Of a stretch of 64,000 nucleotides of DNA, positions 37,776 to 48,223 are shown piece after piece; the first letter of the stretch is position 1; every line of letters starts with the position of its first letter. Under the pieces are notes generated by a model. The model was not told the origin of the DNA, made no database searches, and saw nothing but the letters and a program-made list of their open reading frames with translations. The DNA is from Flavobacterium nackdongense (GTDB lineage Bacteria > Bacteroidota > Bacteroidia > Flavobacteriales > Flavobacteriaceae), in contig NZ_CP037933.1 in assembly GCF_004355225.1 (NCBI RefSeq), forward strand, positions 2,108,001-2,172,000, read 5' to 3'. The position numbers and the translations under genes were made by a program.

Positions 37776-40700
37776 TTATTTATTTAATAATTTTGCAAAT
37801 TCTTCAATTGTTGGATTTTGGAATACCGCAGAAAGCGGAATGCGTATACCGGTCTTTTTCTGAATTTTAACCACAATTGTTACTGCAATAATAGAGTGCC
37901 CTCCTATTTCAAAAAAGTTGCTAAAAATATCGATACGCTCTTTTTTGAGATGTTCCTCCCAAATTTCGGCTACCAACATTTCCTGATCCGTTCGGGGACC
38001 GGTATATTCTTCTTTACTTTCTGCATTAGGTTTATATTCTAAAAGAGCCGTTCGATCTACTTTATCATTTAGTGTGGTCGGCATTTTATCTAAAATATGA
38101 AATTCGTGCGGCAGCATAAAAGCGGGTAATTGTGATGCCAATTCATTTCGCCAGATTCGAACTGCCTCAAGCTCATTTATGATTTCTGAATTTACTGTAA
38201 CAAAAGCAACCAATATATCTGTTTTTGCTAAAACAATGGCTGACTTAATGCCGTCGATTGATAATAAGGCCTGTTCTATTTCACCAATTTCTATTCGATG
38301 CCCTCTCACTTTAACTTGATGGTCTACTCGTCCTAAACATACCACTTCATTAGTCGGAAGTAATTTTCCTATGTCACCTGAAAGATACATGATATCTCCT
38401 ACTGCTGTAGAAAATTTATTTGGAATAAATTTTTGGGCTGTCAATTCTGGTCTTCCTAAATATCCTTTTCCAACTCCAACCCCACCTATGGCAATTTCGC
38501 CCACGGTATTCGGCGGTAGCAGATTTAACTGTTCATCCACAATGTAATATTGCATGTTTGCAATGGGACCTCCCACTGAAATCAATGTTTCTTCAGATTT
38601 TATATGTTTGCAAGAGGAAAAAATAGTGACTTCCGTTGGACCGTACAAATTCCAAAGCTCATCCCCTCTTTTCAATAGTTCTTTTGCCACTGGTATAGGC
38701 AGTGGTTCGCCGCAGCACCATATTTTTATAGGTAATTTTTTAGACCATCCGGCATCACAGAGCATAACATAAGTAGTTGTCGTACCTACCATCAGTGATA
38801 TTTTTTCCCTTTCGAGCATTTCGTACAATAAGGTTCCATCCTTGGATGTTTCGTGATCAGGCAAGACCACTGTAGCGCCCTTGAATAAAGGAAAAAACAA
38901 TTCAAAACTGGCAATATCAAAAGAAATTGTGGAAATAAAGGGAACTCTATCTGTTTCTTTTATGCCTGGCGCATTTTCTAAGGCAAAAAGCAGATTGACT
39001 ACGTTTCTATTGGATATTTTGGCTCCTTTTGGTTTGCCAGTAGAACCGGATGTGTACAACAGATATAAAACATTTTCTGGATTTACTTCTACCGGAAGTT
39101 TTGTTGTTGGGTACTGATCTAAGGATGCCATAGCATCATCTATTAAAAGAGTATTCGGACATTTGGGCAAGGTCAAAGACAATGCTTTACTCGTGACCAA
39201 AAATTTGGCTGCTGAGTCTTCCATCATATATTCGACACGCTTGGCTGGATATTCGTGATCCAGCGGCAAATAAGCTGCTCCACATTGAATAATTCCTAAA
39301 ATTGCATATACTAATTCTGGACTACGTGGATAGGAGACCGCTATATAATCACCCGATTGAACTCCCTGAGCAGTTAAGAAATGTGCAAACTGATTTGCTC
39401 TAATTTGCAAATCGTAGTAGGTTATTTTTGTATTATCGTATTCAAGAGCAACGTTGTTGGGCGAGATTTCGGCTTGTTTGCTCAGCAATTCTGATAATGA
39501 TAAGTTAGGATAGACAACTTCTGTATCATTTAATTTGGAATAGATGCTTGTGTAATCCTGAAAAGTAATTTGTTCCAAGGTTTGTGATGGGTCCGTAACG
39601 ATATTTTGCAACACTTCTACATACGATTCCATCATTTTTTTTATAGTTTCTGGACTAAAAAGGAATTTATTATACGACCATTCGAAAACAAGATTGCTAT
39701 CGCTACCTGTCGCGTTAAGAAATATTTCGAAATTTTCGAAATATTTACGAGTGTTTATTAGCTCGAAATTAAGATTAGAAAAAGCAACACCATCTGTCAT
39801 ACCAAGATCCAAATTAAAAGTAATAGGAACCAGCGGTATTCTTGAGGGATCACGTGGCACATTAAGCTTTTCTAATAGTTGTCCAAAACTAAAATGTTTA
39901 TGATCATCTGCATCAAACAGTTCTGTTTTACGTTTCTTTAAGTAGTCTATAAAACTAATAGTTGGCGTTGGGTTACTTCGTAATGGTAATAAATTCACGC
40001 AGTGGCCAATTAAGTTGTCCATGCCGTTTGTAGGCTGTCCTGCAGAAGGAACGCCGACTACCAAATCACTTTGCCCCGTTAATTGGTATAAAAAAACCTC
40101 ATATCCGGCCAATAAAGTGGTAACAAAACTAGCACCAACGCTTAATCCGGTTTTTTTAACTGCTAATGATAAATTTGAATCTAATCTAAAATCTGAACGC
40201 CCGCTTTCATAAGTTCGTGGTGAGGGTCTAGGATTATCTGTTGGTAGACTCAACATAGGTACCGATTTCTCATACATATTGAGCCAATACTTTTCTGTCT
40301 CGACAAATTCATTGCTATTCAAAAATGATTGCTCCTCATTTGCATACGTGCTAAAAGCTGTCAATTCTGGTAATAACGGAGTTTTGTTTTCAACTATAGC
40401 AGAATAAATTATCCCTAATTCTTGTAATATAATTCCAATTGACCAACCGTCGCAAATGATGTGGTGCACTGTCAATACTACACTATGTTTAGTATCGGAA
40501 AACGTAATTAAGCCCACTTTAATCAAGGGACCATTAACAAGATCAAAAATATAATGAGCGTCTTGGTCTTTATATTTTTCAAATGCGTCATCTTGCTCCT
40601 TTTGATCTAAATTGGAAAGATTCAATTTTTTGATACCAACAGACAGTTCTTTGAAAATAGACATATAAAGGCCATCTTTACTAAAAGCGGCACGAAGTGA

Positions 40701-40925
40701 CTCGTGGCGATTTACAATAGTCTGAATAGCTCGTTCCATTGCTGGAATCTGCAATAGTCCGTCAAAATTTATGGTAAATGACAGCTTATACGCTTTGTTT
40801 GCATCATCTCCCCCAAAAGAACAAGCTGTCCATATTTCAGATTGTGATTTTGTGGTATAAATGGCTTTTTCTATTTCGGGACCTGCAAAAGGATTAAACT
40901 TTGGTCTTTCTTCTGGGTTATTCAT
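37776..40925 (-). CDS. NRPS C-A-T synthetase
   Basis: 1049 residues from the ATG at 40925 (an upstream TTG at 40967 is rejected). The condensation domain has HHIICDG near 155. The adenylation domain (about 460-960) has YTSGSTGKPKGA near 628 and LYGPTEVT; its code reads D-I-F-V-W-C-L-I-F-K, not one I can assign. A10 is NDKVDR, keeping the catalytic Lys. The carrier Ser is in FFEIGGHSI near 1010, and the protein ends directly after the carrier, so the chain must pass to another protein. It is strongly similar to the next module, suggesting gene duplication. Confidence 0.93.
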   Translation of the reverse strand: MNNPEERPKFNPFAGPEIEKAIYTTKSQSEIWTACSFGGDDANKAYKLSFTINFDGLLQIPAMERAIQTIVNRHESLRAAFSKDGLYMSIFKELSVGIKKLNLSNLDQKEQDDAFEKYKDQDAHYIFDLVNGPLIKVGLITFSDTKHSVVLTVHHIICDGWSIGIILQELGIIYSAIVENKTPLLPELTAFSTYANEEQSFLNSNEFVETEKYWLNMYEKSVPMLSLPTDNPRPSPRTYESGRSDFRLDSNLSLAVKKTGLSVGASFVTTLLAGYEVFLYQLTGQSDLVVGVPSAGQPTNGMDNLIGHCVNLLPLRSNPTPTISFIDYLKKRKTELFDADDHKHFSFGQLLEKLNVPRDPSRIPLVPITFNLDLGMTDGVAFSNLNFELINTRKYFENFEIFLNATGSDSNLVFEWSYNKFLFSPETIKKMMESYVEVLQNIVTDPSQTLEQITFQDYTSIYSKLNDTEVVYPNLSLSELLSKQAEISPNNVALEYDNTKITYYDLQIRANQFAHFLTAQGVQSGDYIAVSYPRSPELVYAILGIIQCGAAYLPLDHEYPAKRVEYMMEDSAAKFLVTSKALSLTLPKCPNTLLIDDAMASLDQYPTTKLPVEVNPENVLYLLYTSGSTGKPKGAKISNRNVVNLLFALENAPGIKETDRVPFISTISFDIASFELFFPLFKGATVVLPDHETSKDGTLLYEMLEREKISLMVGTTTTYVMLCDAGWSKKLPIKIWCCGEPLPIPVAKELLKRGDELWNLYGPTEVTIFSSCKHIKSEETLISVGGPIANMQYYIVDEQLNLLPPNTVGEIAIGGVGVGKGYLGRPELTAQKFIPNKFSTAVGDIMYLSGDIGKLLPTNEVVCLGRVDHQVKVRGHRIEIGEIEQALLSIDGIKSAIVLAKTDILVAFVTVNSEIINELEAVRIWRNELASQLPAFMLPHEFHILDKMPTTLNDKVDRTALLEYKPNAESKEEYTGPRTDQEMLVAEIWEEHLKKERIDIFSNFFEIGGHSIIAVTIVVKIQKKTGIRIPLSAVFQNPTIEEFAKLLNK

Positions 40926-41132
40926 TTGATTTAATAAATTTTTGGTTCGGGTAATTAAAGGTAACAATCATTACTGTTTTTTGATAAGCGCACTATTGAT
41001 TCCTTACTTTTTTACTTCTCCTATACTTGGGATAAACAATGTTTTTTTAATTGTTGAAGCGCTCTTACTATCCATATTTTTTTTACAAATATAATCTTAC
41101 TAAAAGTTTAAATGTCAACTATTTTAAATTTT

Positions 41133-44100
41133 TTAAATAGCAACTTTAATATATTCTCCTTCAGCATTTGGGTCTTCGATAAACCACGCTGGATTGCCAT
41201 CTTCATCTCGTCCTAATCTTGCGCCAGGCATTGGCGGATTATCAATAATTACGGCCTTATTTGTTTCTGATTCGGATTCCTTTAGTACCCTTTCGGATTC
41301 GGATTTAGTATTGCCAAAAAATCCTGCCAAAACCATTTCCTCAATACATTTTTTGAAAGTATTGATGATTTGCAAAACATCTTTATCTTCAAAAGCTTCT
41401 GTCATAAAACAAGGGAATCCGTCATAAATATGAATCCCGTTTTCTCGTAGCGAGGCAAATAATAAATCACCATAAAGCACGTCATCATTAAATTTTAGCC
41501 TCCATAAAGAGCCAAAATGATTCACAACCATTGGCAAACCTTTTTGTATAAACTCGGAGTTCAATTCAGATGCTAAACGACTTGTCATATCGTTTAACCG
41601 TTCTTGTAATGCAGGACCTTGTTCTTTTAGATGCAAAAGTGATGCTTTGGAAGCCGCAAGTGTTAGCGGATGTCTTACGAAGGTACCAGCAAAATAAGTT
41701 ACCCCAACTTCGGGAATAGAATGATCGCCATAATCCCAATGCCCACCATCTAAAGCGTCCAAATATTTTCGTTTACCGGTAATGGCTCCTATTGAAAGTC
41801 CTCCGCCAATCACTTTCCCATAAGTTGCAATATCGGCTTGGATATTAAATAAGGCTTGAGCGCCACCAGGATGCATTCGGAAACCTGTGATAACCTCATC
41901 GAATACCAGGGCAACACTAAATTTTGCAGTCAGTTCTCTAAGTTCTTTCAAAAATGCTACGGGTTGAAACTCGGGTCTCCTGCTCTGTACCGGTTCAACA
42001 AGCACAGCTGCTATTTCAGCTGCTCTTTCGGCAATGATCCGCAAACTTTCTGGTGTGCCATATTCTAAAATTAACATATTCTGAACAGATTCAGCCAGTA
42101 TTCCAGCCGAAGCAGGGAATGTTATTAATTTTTTTGAACCGCGTACCAGCGCTTCATCATTTATACCGTGGTACGAACCCGAAAAGGCAACAATCAGCGA
42201 TCGGCCTGTTACTGTTCTCGCGATACGCATAGCTCCTAACACGGCCTCAGATCCGGTATTGCATAGGGCAGCTCGATCGTGTTTGGTAAATTCGCAGAGT
42301 AGCTCGCAAACTTCACCTGCCAAAGGGTGCTGTGGTCCAACTTCAAATCCAGTTTCAATTTGGTGATGAAGGGCTTCTTTTATAAAATCGGCTTGATGAC
42401 CAAACATGCATGATCCAAATCCATTTAAAGCATCAAGGTAAACATTGCCATCTAAGTCCCAAAGTCGATTTCCACTTGATTTCTCAACAACAATGGGATA
42501 CACTATCTCTTTAGTTAAAGGTTTAAAGCCTGTAACCACCCGAGGATCGGCCATTATTGGTCGGTATTTTTGAGTAGAACTTTTGCTGGCAGCTGTTTTT
42601 TTTGTGTAACTAGCAATAAGCTTGTCGAGATATTCTTTTTGCGAATAGCTCAATTCCTTTGCTTGCTTTTCTATTCGAGGCGCTGCTCCAAATGGTTTTT
42701 GATGTTCTGCAATTTCTTCGGGAGTGCGTACTTCTTCTATAGCTGCTGATGTGATTAACTCCTTCTGTGAACCATAAGGTGTCTTGTCTATTTCATTTTT
42801 ATAGTCTGACGCACTATTTCCTTGAAGCAGTTCTATTTGTTTTCCTAATAGCTGGAGTTGTTGTACGATTGCATCTAAAGTTGAATTATTTTGATTGTTC
42901 AATGGCGTGTTCTGGTTGCTGGTACTATGCAAACCTGAGGTAGGAATGGATTGCAATGAAAGGCTTTCGTTGTATTCTTCCTTCGGAAGCTGATGATCTA
43001 AGAAATCTGCTAAAAGCGATGGCGAACTAAATTCTTCGTTTAGTTGTCGAAAGCTAATAGAGAGTTTAAAATCTTTCTTTAATCGGATCGCAAGCTGCGT
43101 AAGGGTCAATGAATCTAGTCCAAGGTCAAGAAAACTCAAAGAAGATGCATCTTGAGGATAATCTACACCTGATGTTTGGCTGACTATGGACGCTATTTTG
43201 TCAAGGATGGTAGATTTTCTCATAGACTTATTATCTTCTACAGAACTGATTAAATTTTGATTTTCAATAGGAATAGCACGTGAAATTTGCAATTGAGCCA
43301 TCGGCGGATTTACCCAGCATAATTTACGATCAAAAACGTAGCTTGGCAAATTCACTTTTTGTCTATTTTGAGATGCATAAAAGACATCCCAATCAGGATT
43401 AATCCCCTGAAGCCAAAGCTCCCCGAGGGTGTTTAAAATACTATGATATTCCGTTTCTTGGTTTTTAGGTAAGAGTAAACTAGTAAAAGCAGGAATTATT
43501 TTGCCTGCTCCTTGCTGTTTTGTCAAAGCAGTTAGCGTTTGTCCTGGGCCCACTTCTAAAAACAAAATGTCTTCTAATTTTAACAAGGTATTTGTGGCAT
43601 CCGCAAATCGCACGGTATTGCGTAGATGGTTCGTCCAGTACTGCGGATTTGTAGCTTCATCATCCTTCAACCAAGTTCCTGTTACAGTAGACACGATAGG
43701 CAGATTCGGTTTATGTAGTTGTGTTCTTTTTACTTCAGCTTCAAAAATTTCCAAAATAGGGTCCATCATTTTGGAATGAAACGCGTGACTGGTAAATAAC
43801 AGCTTGTTCGCAATCTCCTTTTGATCCAATACATTTGAAAATTCTGCAATTGTTTCATTTTCACCCGAAACAACACAGATAACATTAGAATTTATTGCAG
43901 CTATGGAAAGGGTTTCTGGAAGAATTTCCTTCAATTTATCTTCTGAAAGTCTTACCGACAGCATACTGCCTTGAGGAAGCTCACTTACCAATCGACCTCT
44001 TGTTGCAATTAAATGAAGTGCATCTTCTAAACTAAATATTCCCGCTAAATGGGCTGCGACAAATTCGCCAATGCTGTGACCACAATACGCTGTAGGCTTA

Positions 44101-47100
44101 ATTCCCCAGCTTAACCAAAGTTGAGATAGCGCATATTCAGTTACAAATAAAGCAGGCTGTGTGAAACGAGTGTCTTTCAATTTAGCTTCTGTGTCAGCGG
44201 TAACTATTTCTGGAAATAAAATTTCACGAATGTCTAGTTTTAATTCGTCCAATAAAAACTCAGAACATTTATCTACAGCTTCCTTATAAACAGTTTCGTT
44301 TTTATAAAGATTCATTCCCATTTGCGAAAATTGTGCTCCTTGTCCTGGGAATAGGAATACGATTTCACTGGGAACAACTTTTAAAACAGCAGTTTTTAAT
44401 GTGCTATTTTCTTTCGAAAGTAATTCTTGACTTGCTGCACCGCTGTCGCTATACACAAGGAAACTTCTATGTGCAAAAGTATCACGTGTTTTATTTAGTG
44501 AATAAGCGATGTCAGCCAATTGTATATCGGGCTTTGATTGTATAAATTTACCTAATTCAGTTGCATATCCTTTTAGGCTAACATCAGATTTTGCGGACCA
44601 CATCAGTAATTGGACTGGTCGACTTGAACTTGAAACTTTTTGCTCAATAGGATACTCTTCGACAATAAGATGCACATTAGTTCCTCCGACTCCAAACGAA
44701 CTCACGCCAGCTCTTAAGGGGGTATCGGAATTCCAACTACTTAATTTAGCATTTACATAAAAAGGACTATTTTCAAAATCGATTGCTGGATTAGGCTTTT
44801 CAAAACCAAGTGATGCAGGAATAAGTTTATTATTCATGGCCAAGATTGTTTTTATTAACCCTGCGACTCCAGCAGCTGCCGTAAGATGCCCCATATTGGT
44901 TTTTATCGATCCAATTGCGCAATATCCATTTCTAGGTTGGTTACCATAAGCTATTGTGAGACCTTCAATCTCTATCGGGTCGCCTATAGGTGTTGCCGTA
45001 CCGTGCGTTTCTACATAGCTGATAGTATCTGGTGAAAGCTGCGCGTCTTTTAGTGCGCTACTAATAGCAGCGGCTTGCCCTTCGGCACTTGGGGCTGTAA
45101 AACTGCCTTTGTTTCCGCCGTCATTCGTAATTCCAATCCCTTTGATCACGCCATAGATTTTGTCACCATCATTTACAGCACTTTCCAAACTTTTTAGAAG
45201 GACCACTCCGGCTCCATCGCTAAAAACGGTTCCTTTGCCGGAAGCATCGAAGGCGCGACAATGGCCGTCCGCACTTAACATTGATCCTTCCTGATACAAA
45301 TGGCCGCTAAAAACCGGCGAAGTTATACTTGAGGCACCCGCAAGAGCGATTTCGCATTGTCCATTTCGTATAGCTTCAGCTGCTTGAGCAATAGCAAGTA
45401 AAGAAGTGGAACAAGCGGAATGAACACTGACAGCAGGCCCTTTTATATTCAAATGATAGGCCGTTCTTGTCGCAATATAATCTTTCTCATTTACAGTCTC
45501 GGCTTGTGTATGTCCAATTTGCTCTAAAACATCGGTATTATTAAGAATGTTTTTTTTATAATAGGTATTGGTCCCTGCACCTGCATAGATACCTATCAAC
45601 CCGGTAAAGTGTCGCGGTAAATAACCCGCTTGTTCAAGAGCCTCCCATGAAATTTCCAAAAACAAACGTTGTTGCGGATCCATGACTTCTGCTAGTTTTG
45701 GATTTATTCCAAAAAAATCGGCATCAAATGTGTTAGCTTTTGGTAAAATTCCGCGAGCGGCAACATATAGAGGATCATTACGCAATGATTCAGGAATACT
45801 TGGGTCAATTTCATTTTCGGTAAAAAAAGTAATGGTTTCTTTGCCAACCTTTAAAATGTCCCATAATTCTTCGATAGAATCAGCTCCTGGAAACCTTCCT
45901 GACATGCCAATAATGGCTACATCACTAGAGTGTCTTTGTTGTTTAGGTTTCGAAGAATTTAAATACTCAACTTGCATTGTATCGGAAGTCAAAAAATGAG
46001 ACAATTCAGCTATGGTTGGATATTGGTATATTTTGGTTACAGGTATTTGTAAATTATAGTGTTGTCTTAATTTAGTTGCTACTCTTTGAGCCAAAAGAGA
46101 AGTACCACCTAATTCAAAAAAATTATCGTCAATGCCAATAATTGGTATTTGTAGCATTTCAGTCCAAACTTTTGCAATTTCTTTTTCAATTTTTGTTGTT
46201 GGTTTCCTTAAAATTGGCGCTGAATCTGGTCGAAGGTATTCTGGAGCAGGTAAGTTTTTTTTATCGATTTTTCCATTTGTGGTCAATGGAAAATCAGAAA
46301 CCCACATAAAAAATGATGGTATCAAAAATGCAGGAAGCAGATTTTCAAGTTTTTGACGAATACTGCTGGTATCTCGCTTGGCGTCTATCGACTGAAGGTA
46401 AGCAACTAAACTTGGTTCGGCACCCATACGATTGCTCACTATGACTGCGGCTTTTTTAATTTCAGGAAGATTATTAATAATTGACTCGATTTCTCCTAAT
46501 TCAACACGGTTTCCTCTAATCTTCACCTGATCGTCTATCCTTCCAAGACAATGAAGGTGCCCATTAGGCAAAAGCTTTCCCAGATCACCAGAAAAGTACA
46601 TTTTGCTATGCGAAAGGTTTTCAAAAGGATTCGTCAAAAACTTTTCATTGTTGAGTTCAGGGCGGTTTAAATAGCCTAAAGACACTCCATCACCTGCGAT
46701 TACAATTTCGCCAACTTCGCCAGGATTTACAACGTTTTTGTTGGAATCTAGCAAATAAATAGTTGTGTTTGCCACTGGCGTTCCAATGGTAACCGGTTCA
46801 TTATTTGCAAAAACTTGAGAAATTAGCGAGCAAACAGATGTTTCTGTAGGGCCATAATGGTTCCATAATTCATCACATCTGGCCAGTATGTCATCGGCTA
46901 AAGATCTTGTTAAGGATTCTCCGCCTGTAAAAGCCTTAATAGGCAATGGGGTTGCCCAACCAGTGTCGATAAGAATTTGCCACATGCTAGGTGTTTGAAA
47001 TAAAATGGTGATTTTATCTTCTACAGCTTTCTTTAACAACAAATTTCCATCTCTTTTGGTTTCTTCATTAACAAGAATAATACAAGCACCAAATAATAAA

Positions 47101-47777
47101 GGCAGAAATGTTTCTACTACCATCGCATCAAACGAAATACTTGTTACCGCAAAAATTCTATCATCGCTTTGCATTCCGGGCGCCTTGGCCATCGAATAAA
47201 TCACATTGATTAAATTGTAATGTGCCACCTGAACCCCTTTTGGCTTTCCGGTAGAGCCGGAAGTATACATTATATAAGCCGTTGAATAGCTGCTCACTTT
47301 TAAGTCCAAAGGAATTGCTGGCAAGATGGACATTGATTCTAAAACATCTTCAATTGCAAAAGACGATGTATTTTTAGAATAAATTAAGTTCGCCTTTTTA
47401 CTAATAAAAATAGCCGCCTCAGCATCTTCAATTATTAGTTTAATTCTTTCCTCTGGATATGAAGTGTCGATAGGCACATACGAGGAGCCACATTGTAATA
47501 CTGCAAAAAAGCAGGCAATCAATTCTGGTGTTCTATCTAATGCAATTCCAACTATTTGACCAGGTCGCAAACCTTGAGACCACAGATAATTAGCCATTTG
47601 ATTCGCCATTTCACTTACATCATTATAAGTAAATTGTTTGTCTTCAAATTCAAGTGCTATAAAATCTGGCTGTATTTTGGCTCGCTCAGCAAAAAGCTCG
47701 TGCAGCGTACTGTTCGGGTACTGCATAGTGGGGCCTTTAATGCCTTTATCTGAGCTATTGCTAGTAGGTGTAATCAT
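41133..47777 (-). CDS. Hybrid NRPS-PKS A-T-KS-AT-T-AMT megasynthase
   Basis: 2214 residues from the ATG at 47777. Domains in order: adenylation (about 20-530; YTSGSTGKPKG, code D-A-V-F-F-G-H-V-C-K), carrier (FFELGGTSL near 557), ketosynthase (about 619-1045; Cys in HSACSTSLL, His in THGTATPIGDPIE and NMGHLTAAAG), acyltransferase (GHSIGEF near 1234 with HAFHS, malonyl type), carrier (LGLDSLTL near 1555) and a class III PLP aminotransferase (about 1740-2150; FDEVITGFR, Lys in TYGKVIGGG). It ends with a GARLGRDEDGNPAWF tail of the sort that links AMT to C domains in iturin- and microcystin-type synthases. No KR or DH. Confidence 0.93.
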   Translation of the reverse strand: MITPTSNSSDKGIKGPTMQYPNSTLHELFAERAKIQPDFIALEFEDKQFTYNDVSEMANQMANYLWSQGLRPGQIVGIALDRTPELIACFFAVLQCGSSYVPIDTSYPEERIKLIIEDAEAAIFISKKANLIYSKNTSSFAIEDVLESMSILPAIPLDLKVSSYSTAYIMYTSGSTGKPKGVQVAHYNLINVIYSMAKAPGMQSDDRIFAVTSISFDAMVVETFLPLLFGACIILVNEETKRDGNLLLKKAVEDKITILFQTPSMWQILIDTGWATPLPIKAFTGGESLTRSLADDILARCDELWNHYGPTETSVCSLISQVFANNEPVTIGTPVANTTIYLLDSNKNVVNPGEVGEIVIAGDGVSLGYLNRPELNNEKFLTNPFENLSHSKMYFSGDLGKLLPNGHLHCLGRIDDQVKIRGNRVELGEIESIINNLPEIKKAAVIVSNRMGAEPSLVAYLQSIDAKRDTSSIRQKLENLLPAFLIPSFFMWVSDFPLTTNGKIDKKNLPAPEYLRPDSAPILRKPTTKIEKEIAKVWTEMLQIPIIGIDDNFFELGGTSLLAQRVATKLRQHYNLQIPVTKIYQYPTIAELSHFLTSDTMQVEYLNSSKPKQQRHSSDVAIIGMSGRFPGADSIEELWDILKVGKETITFFTENEIDPSIPESLRNDPLYVAARGILPKANTFDADFFGINPKLAEVMDPQQRLFLEISWEALEQAGYLPRHFTGLIGIYAGAGTNTYYKKNILNNTDVLEQIGHTQAETVNEKDYIATRTAYHLNIKGPAVSVHSACSTSLLAIAQAAEAIRNGQCEIALAGASSITSPVFSGHLYQEGSMLSADGHCRAFDASGKGTVFSDGAGVVLLKSLESAVNDGDKIYGVIKGIGITNDGGNKGSFTAPSAEGQAAAISSALKDAQLSPDTISYVETHGTATPIGDPIEIEGLTIAYGNQPRNGYCAIGSIKTNMGHLTAAAGVAGLIKTILAMNNKLIPASLGFEKPNPAIDFENSPFYVNAKLSSWNSDTPLRAGVSSFGVGGTNVHLIVEEYPIEQKVSSSSRPVQLLMWSAKSDVSLKGYATELGKFIQSKPDIQLADIAYSLNKTRDTFAHRSFLVYSDSGAASQELLSKENSTLKTAVLKVVPSEIVFLFPGQGAQFSQMGMNLYKNETVYKEAVDKCSEFLLDELKLDIREILFPEIVTADTEAKLKDTRFTQPALFVTEYALSQLWLSWGIKPTAYCGHSIGEFVAAHLAGIFSLEDALHLIATRGRLVSELPQGSMLSVRLSEDKLKEILPETLSIAAINSNVICVVSGENETIAEFSNVLDQKEIANKLLFTSHAFHSKMMDPILEIFEAEVKRTQLHKPNLPIVSTVTGTWLKDDEATNPQYWTNHLRNTVRFADATNTLLKLEDILFLEVGPGQTLTALTKQQGAGKIIPAFTSLLLPKNQETEYHSILNTLGELWLQGINPDWDVFYASQNRQKVNLPSYVFDRKLCWVNPPMAQLQISRAIPIENQNLISSVEDNKSMRKSTILDKIASIVSQTSGVDYPQDASSLSFLDLGLDSLTLTQLAIRLKKDFKLSISFRQLNEEFSSPSLLADFLDHQLPKEEYNESLSLQSIPTSGLHSTSNQNTPLNNQNNSTLDAIVQQLQLLGKQIELLQGNSASDYKNEIDKTPYGSQKELITSAAIEEVRTPEEIAEHQKPFGAAPRIEKQAKELSYSQKEYLDKLIASYTKKTAASKSSTQKYRPIMADPRVVTGFKPLTKEIVYPIVVEKSSGNRLWDLDGNVYLDALNGFGSCMFGHQADFIKEALHHQIETGFEVGPQHPLAGEVCELLCEFTKHDRAALCNTGSEAVLGAMRIARTVTGRSLIVAFSGSYHGINDEALVRGSKKLITFPASAGILAESVQNMLILEYGTPESLRIIAERAAEIAAVLVEPVQSRRPEFQPVAFLKELRELTAKFSVALVFDEVITGFRMHPGGAQALFNIQADIATYGKVIGGGLSIGAITGKRKYLDALDGGHWDYGDHSIPEVGVTYFAGTFVRHPLTLAASKASLLHLKEQGPALQERLNDMTSRLASELNSEFIQKGLPMVVNHFGSLWRLKFNDDVLYGDLLFASLRENGIHIYDGFPCFMTEAFEDKDVLQIINTFKKCIEEMVLAGFFGNTKSESERVLKESESETNKAVIIDNPPMPGARLGRDEDGNPAWFIEDPNAEGEYIKVAI

Positions 47778-48042
47778 TTTAATTATTGTAAAATTAAATT
47801 TAGGACCTAAATGAACCAGCCATCCCAAGAGGATAAATTAGTCTATACAAAAAAAAGAAAATAAATTCAGTAAAACTTAGATTTTCTATATAAAGCTATA
47901 AAAATCGTTGAATAACATTTTTTAGATTATTATTAGTAACTGTCAAAAAATGATTTCTTTTCTTGCAAATTTTTTTTTTAATTTTTTTAAGTCTTATGCT
48001 AGAATTTGCATACTAATTCTTATTAAATCATTTTTAATGCGT

Positions 48043-48163
48043 ACACCCTAATCCCGGTGCTGTTGCGACAATGTCGAGTACATCCTTTTTCGGGCCAAAG
48101 TATTGGCCAACAATGCCCTTTGAGACAAAATCGAGTTGAAGTAAATGGGATCTGTAGCGGGTT
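48043..48163. ncRNA. GC-richer structured intergenic block (possible RNA or dispersed repeat)
   Basis: This ~120-bp block contrasts with its AT-rich flanks. It contains GGCCAA-AGTA-TTGGCC at 48093-48108 and CGACA-A-TGTCG at 48066-48076. Long stretches are free of stops in several frames on both strands, yet no start codon with a ribosome site is present, which argues for structured RNA or a repeat rather than a gene. Confidence 0.35.
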
Positions 48164-48172
48164 TATAATTAA

Positions 48173-48203
48173 AAATCCTGACAGCCTTAGACCATCAGGA
48201 TTT
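48173..48203 (-). terminator. Terminator of the TonB-dependent receptor gene
   Basis: On the minus strand AAATCCTGA pairs with TCAGGATTT around a 13-base loop, followed by TTTTAATT. It lies 21 bp beyond the receptor stop codon. Confidence 0.7.
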
Positions 48204-48223
48204 AAACAAAAAATTAAAAAAAA

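Larger units (their letters stand above)
47778..48223. other. 446-bp region upstream of the NRPS cluster
   Basis: This holds the presumed minus-strand promoter of the NRPS cluster (very AT-rich, 47780-48040; I see no unambiguous TTTG-N19-TAnnTTTG). Next is a GC-richer block (48043-48163) with hairpins, described separately, and then the terminator of the TonB receptor gene (48173-48203). Confidence 0.5.

Noticed and set aside
47829..48040. Promoter for the NRPS cluster
   Set aside because: Several AT-rich hexamers resemble -7 or -33 boxes, but none has the right pair and spacing; I would not mark one.
48036..48165. Protein-coding remnant on either strand of the GC-rich block
   Set aside because: Frames are open on both strands but without start codons or recognised homology; structured RNA or repeat explains it better.
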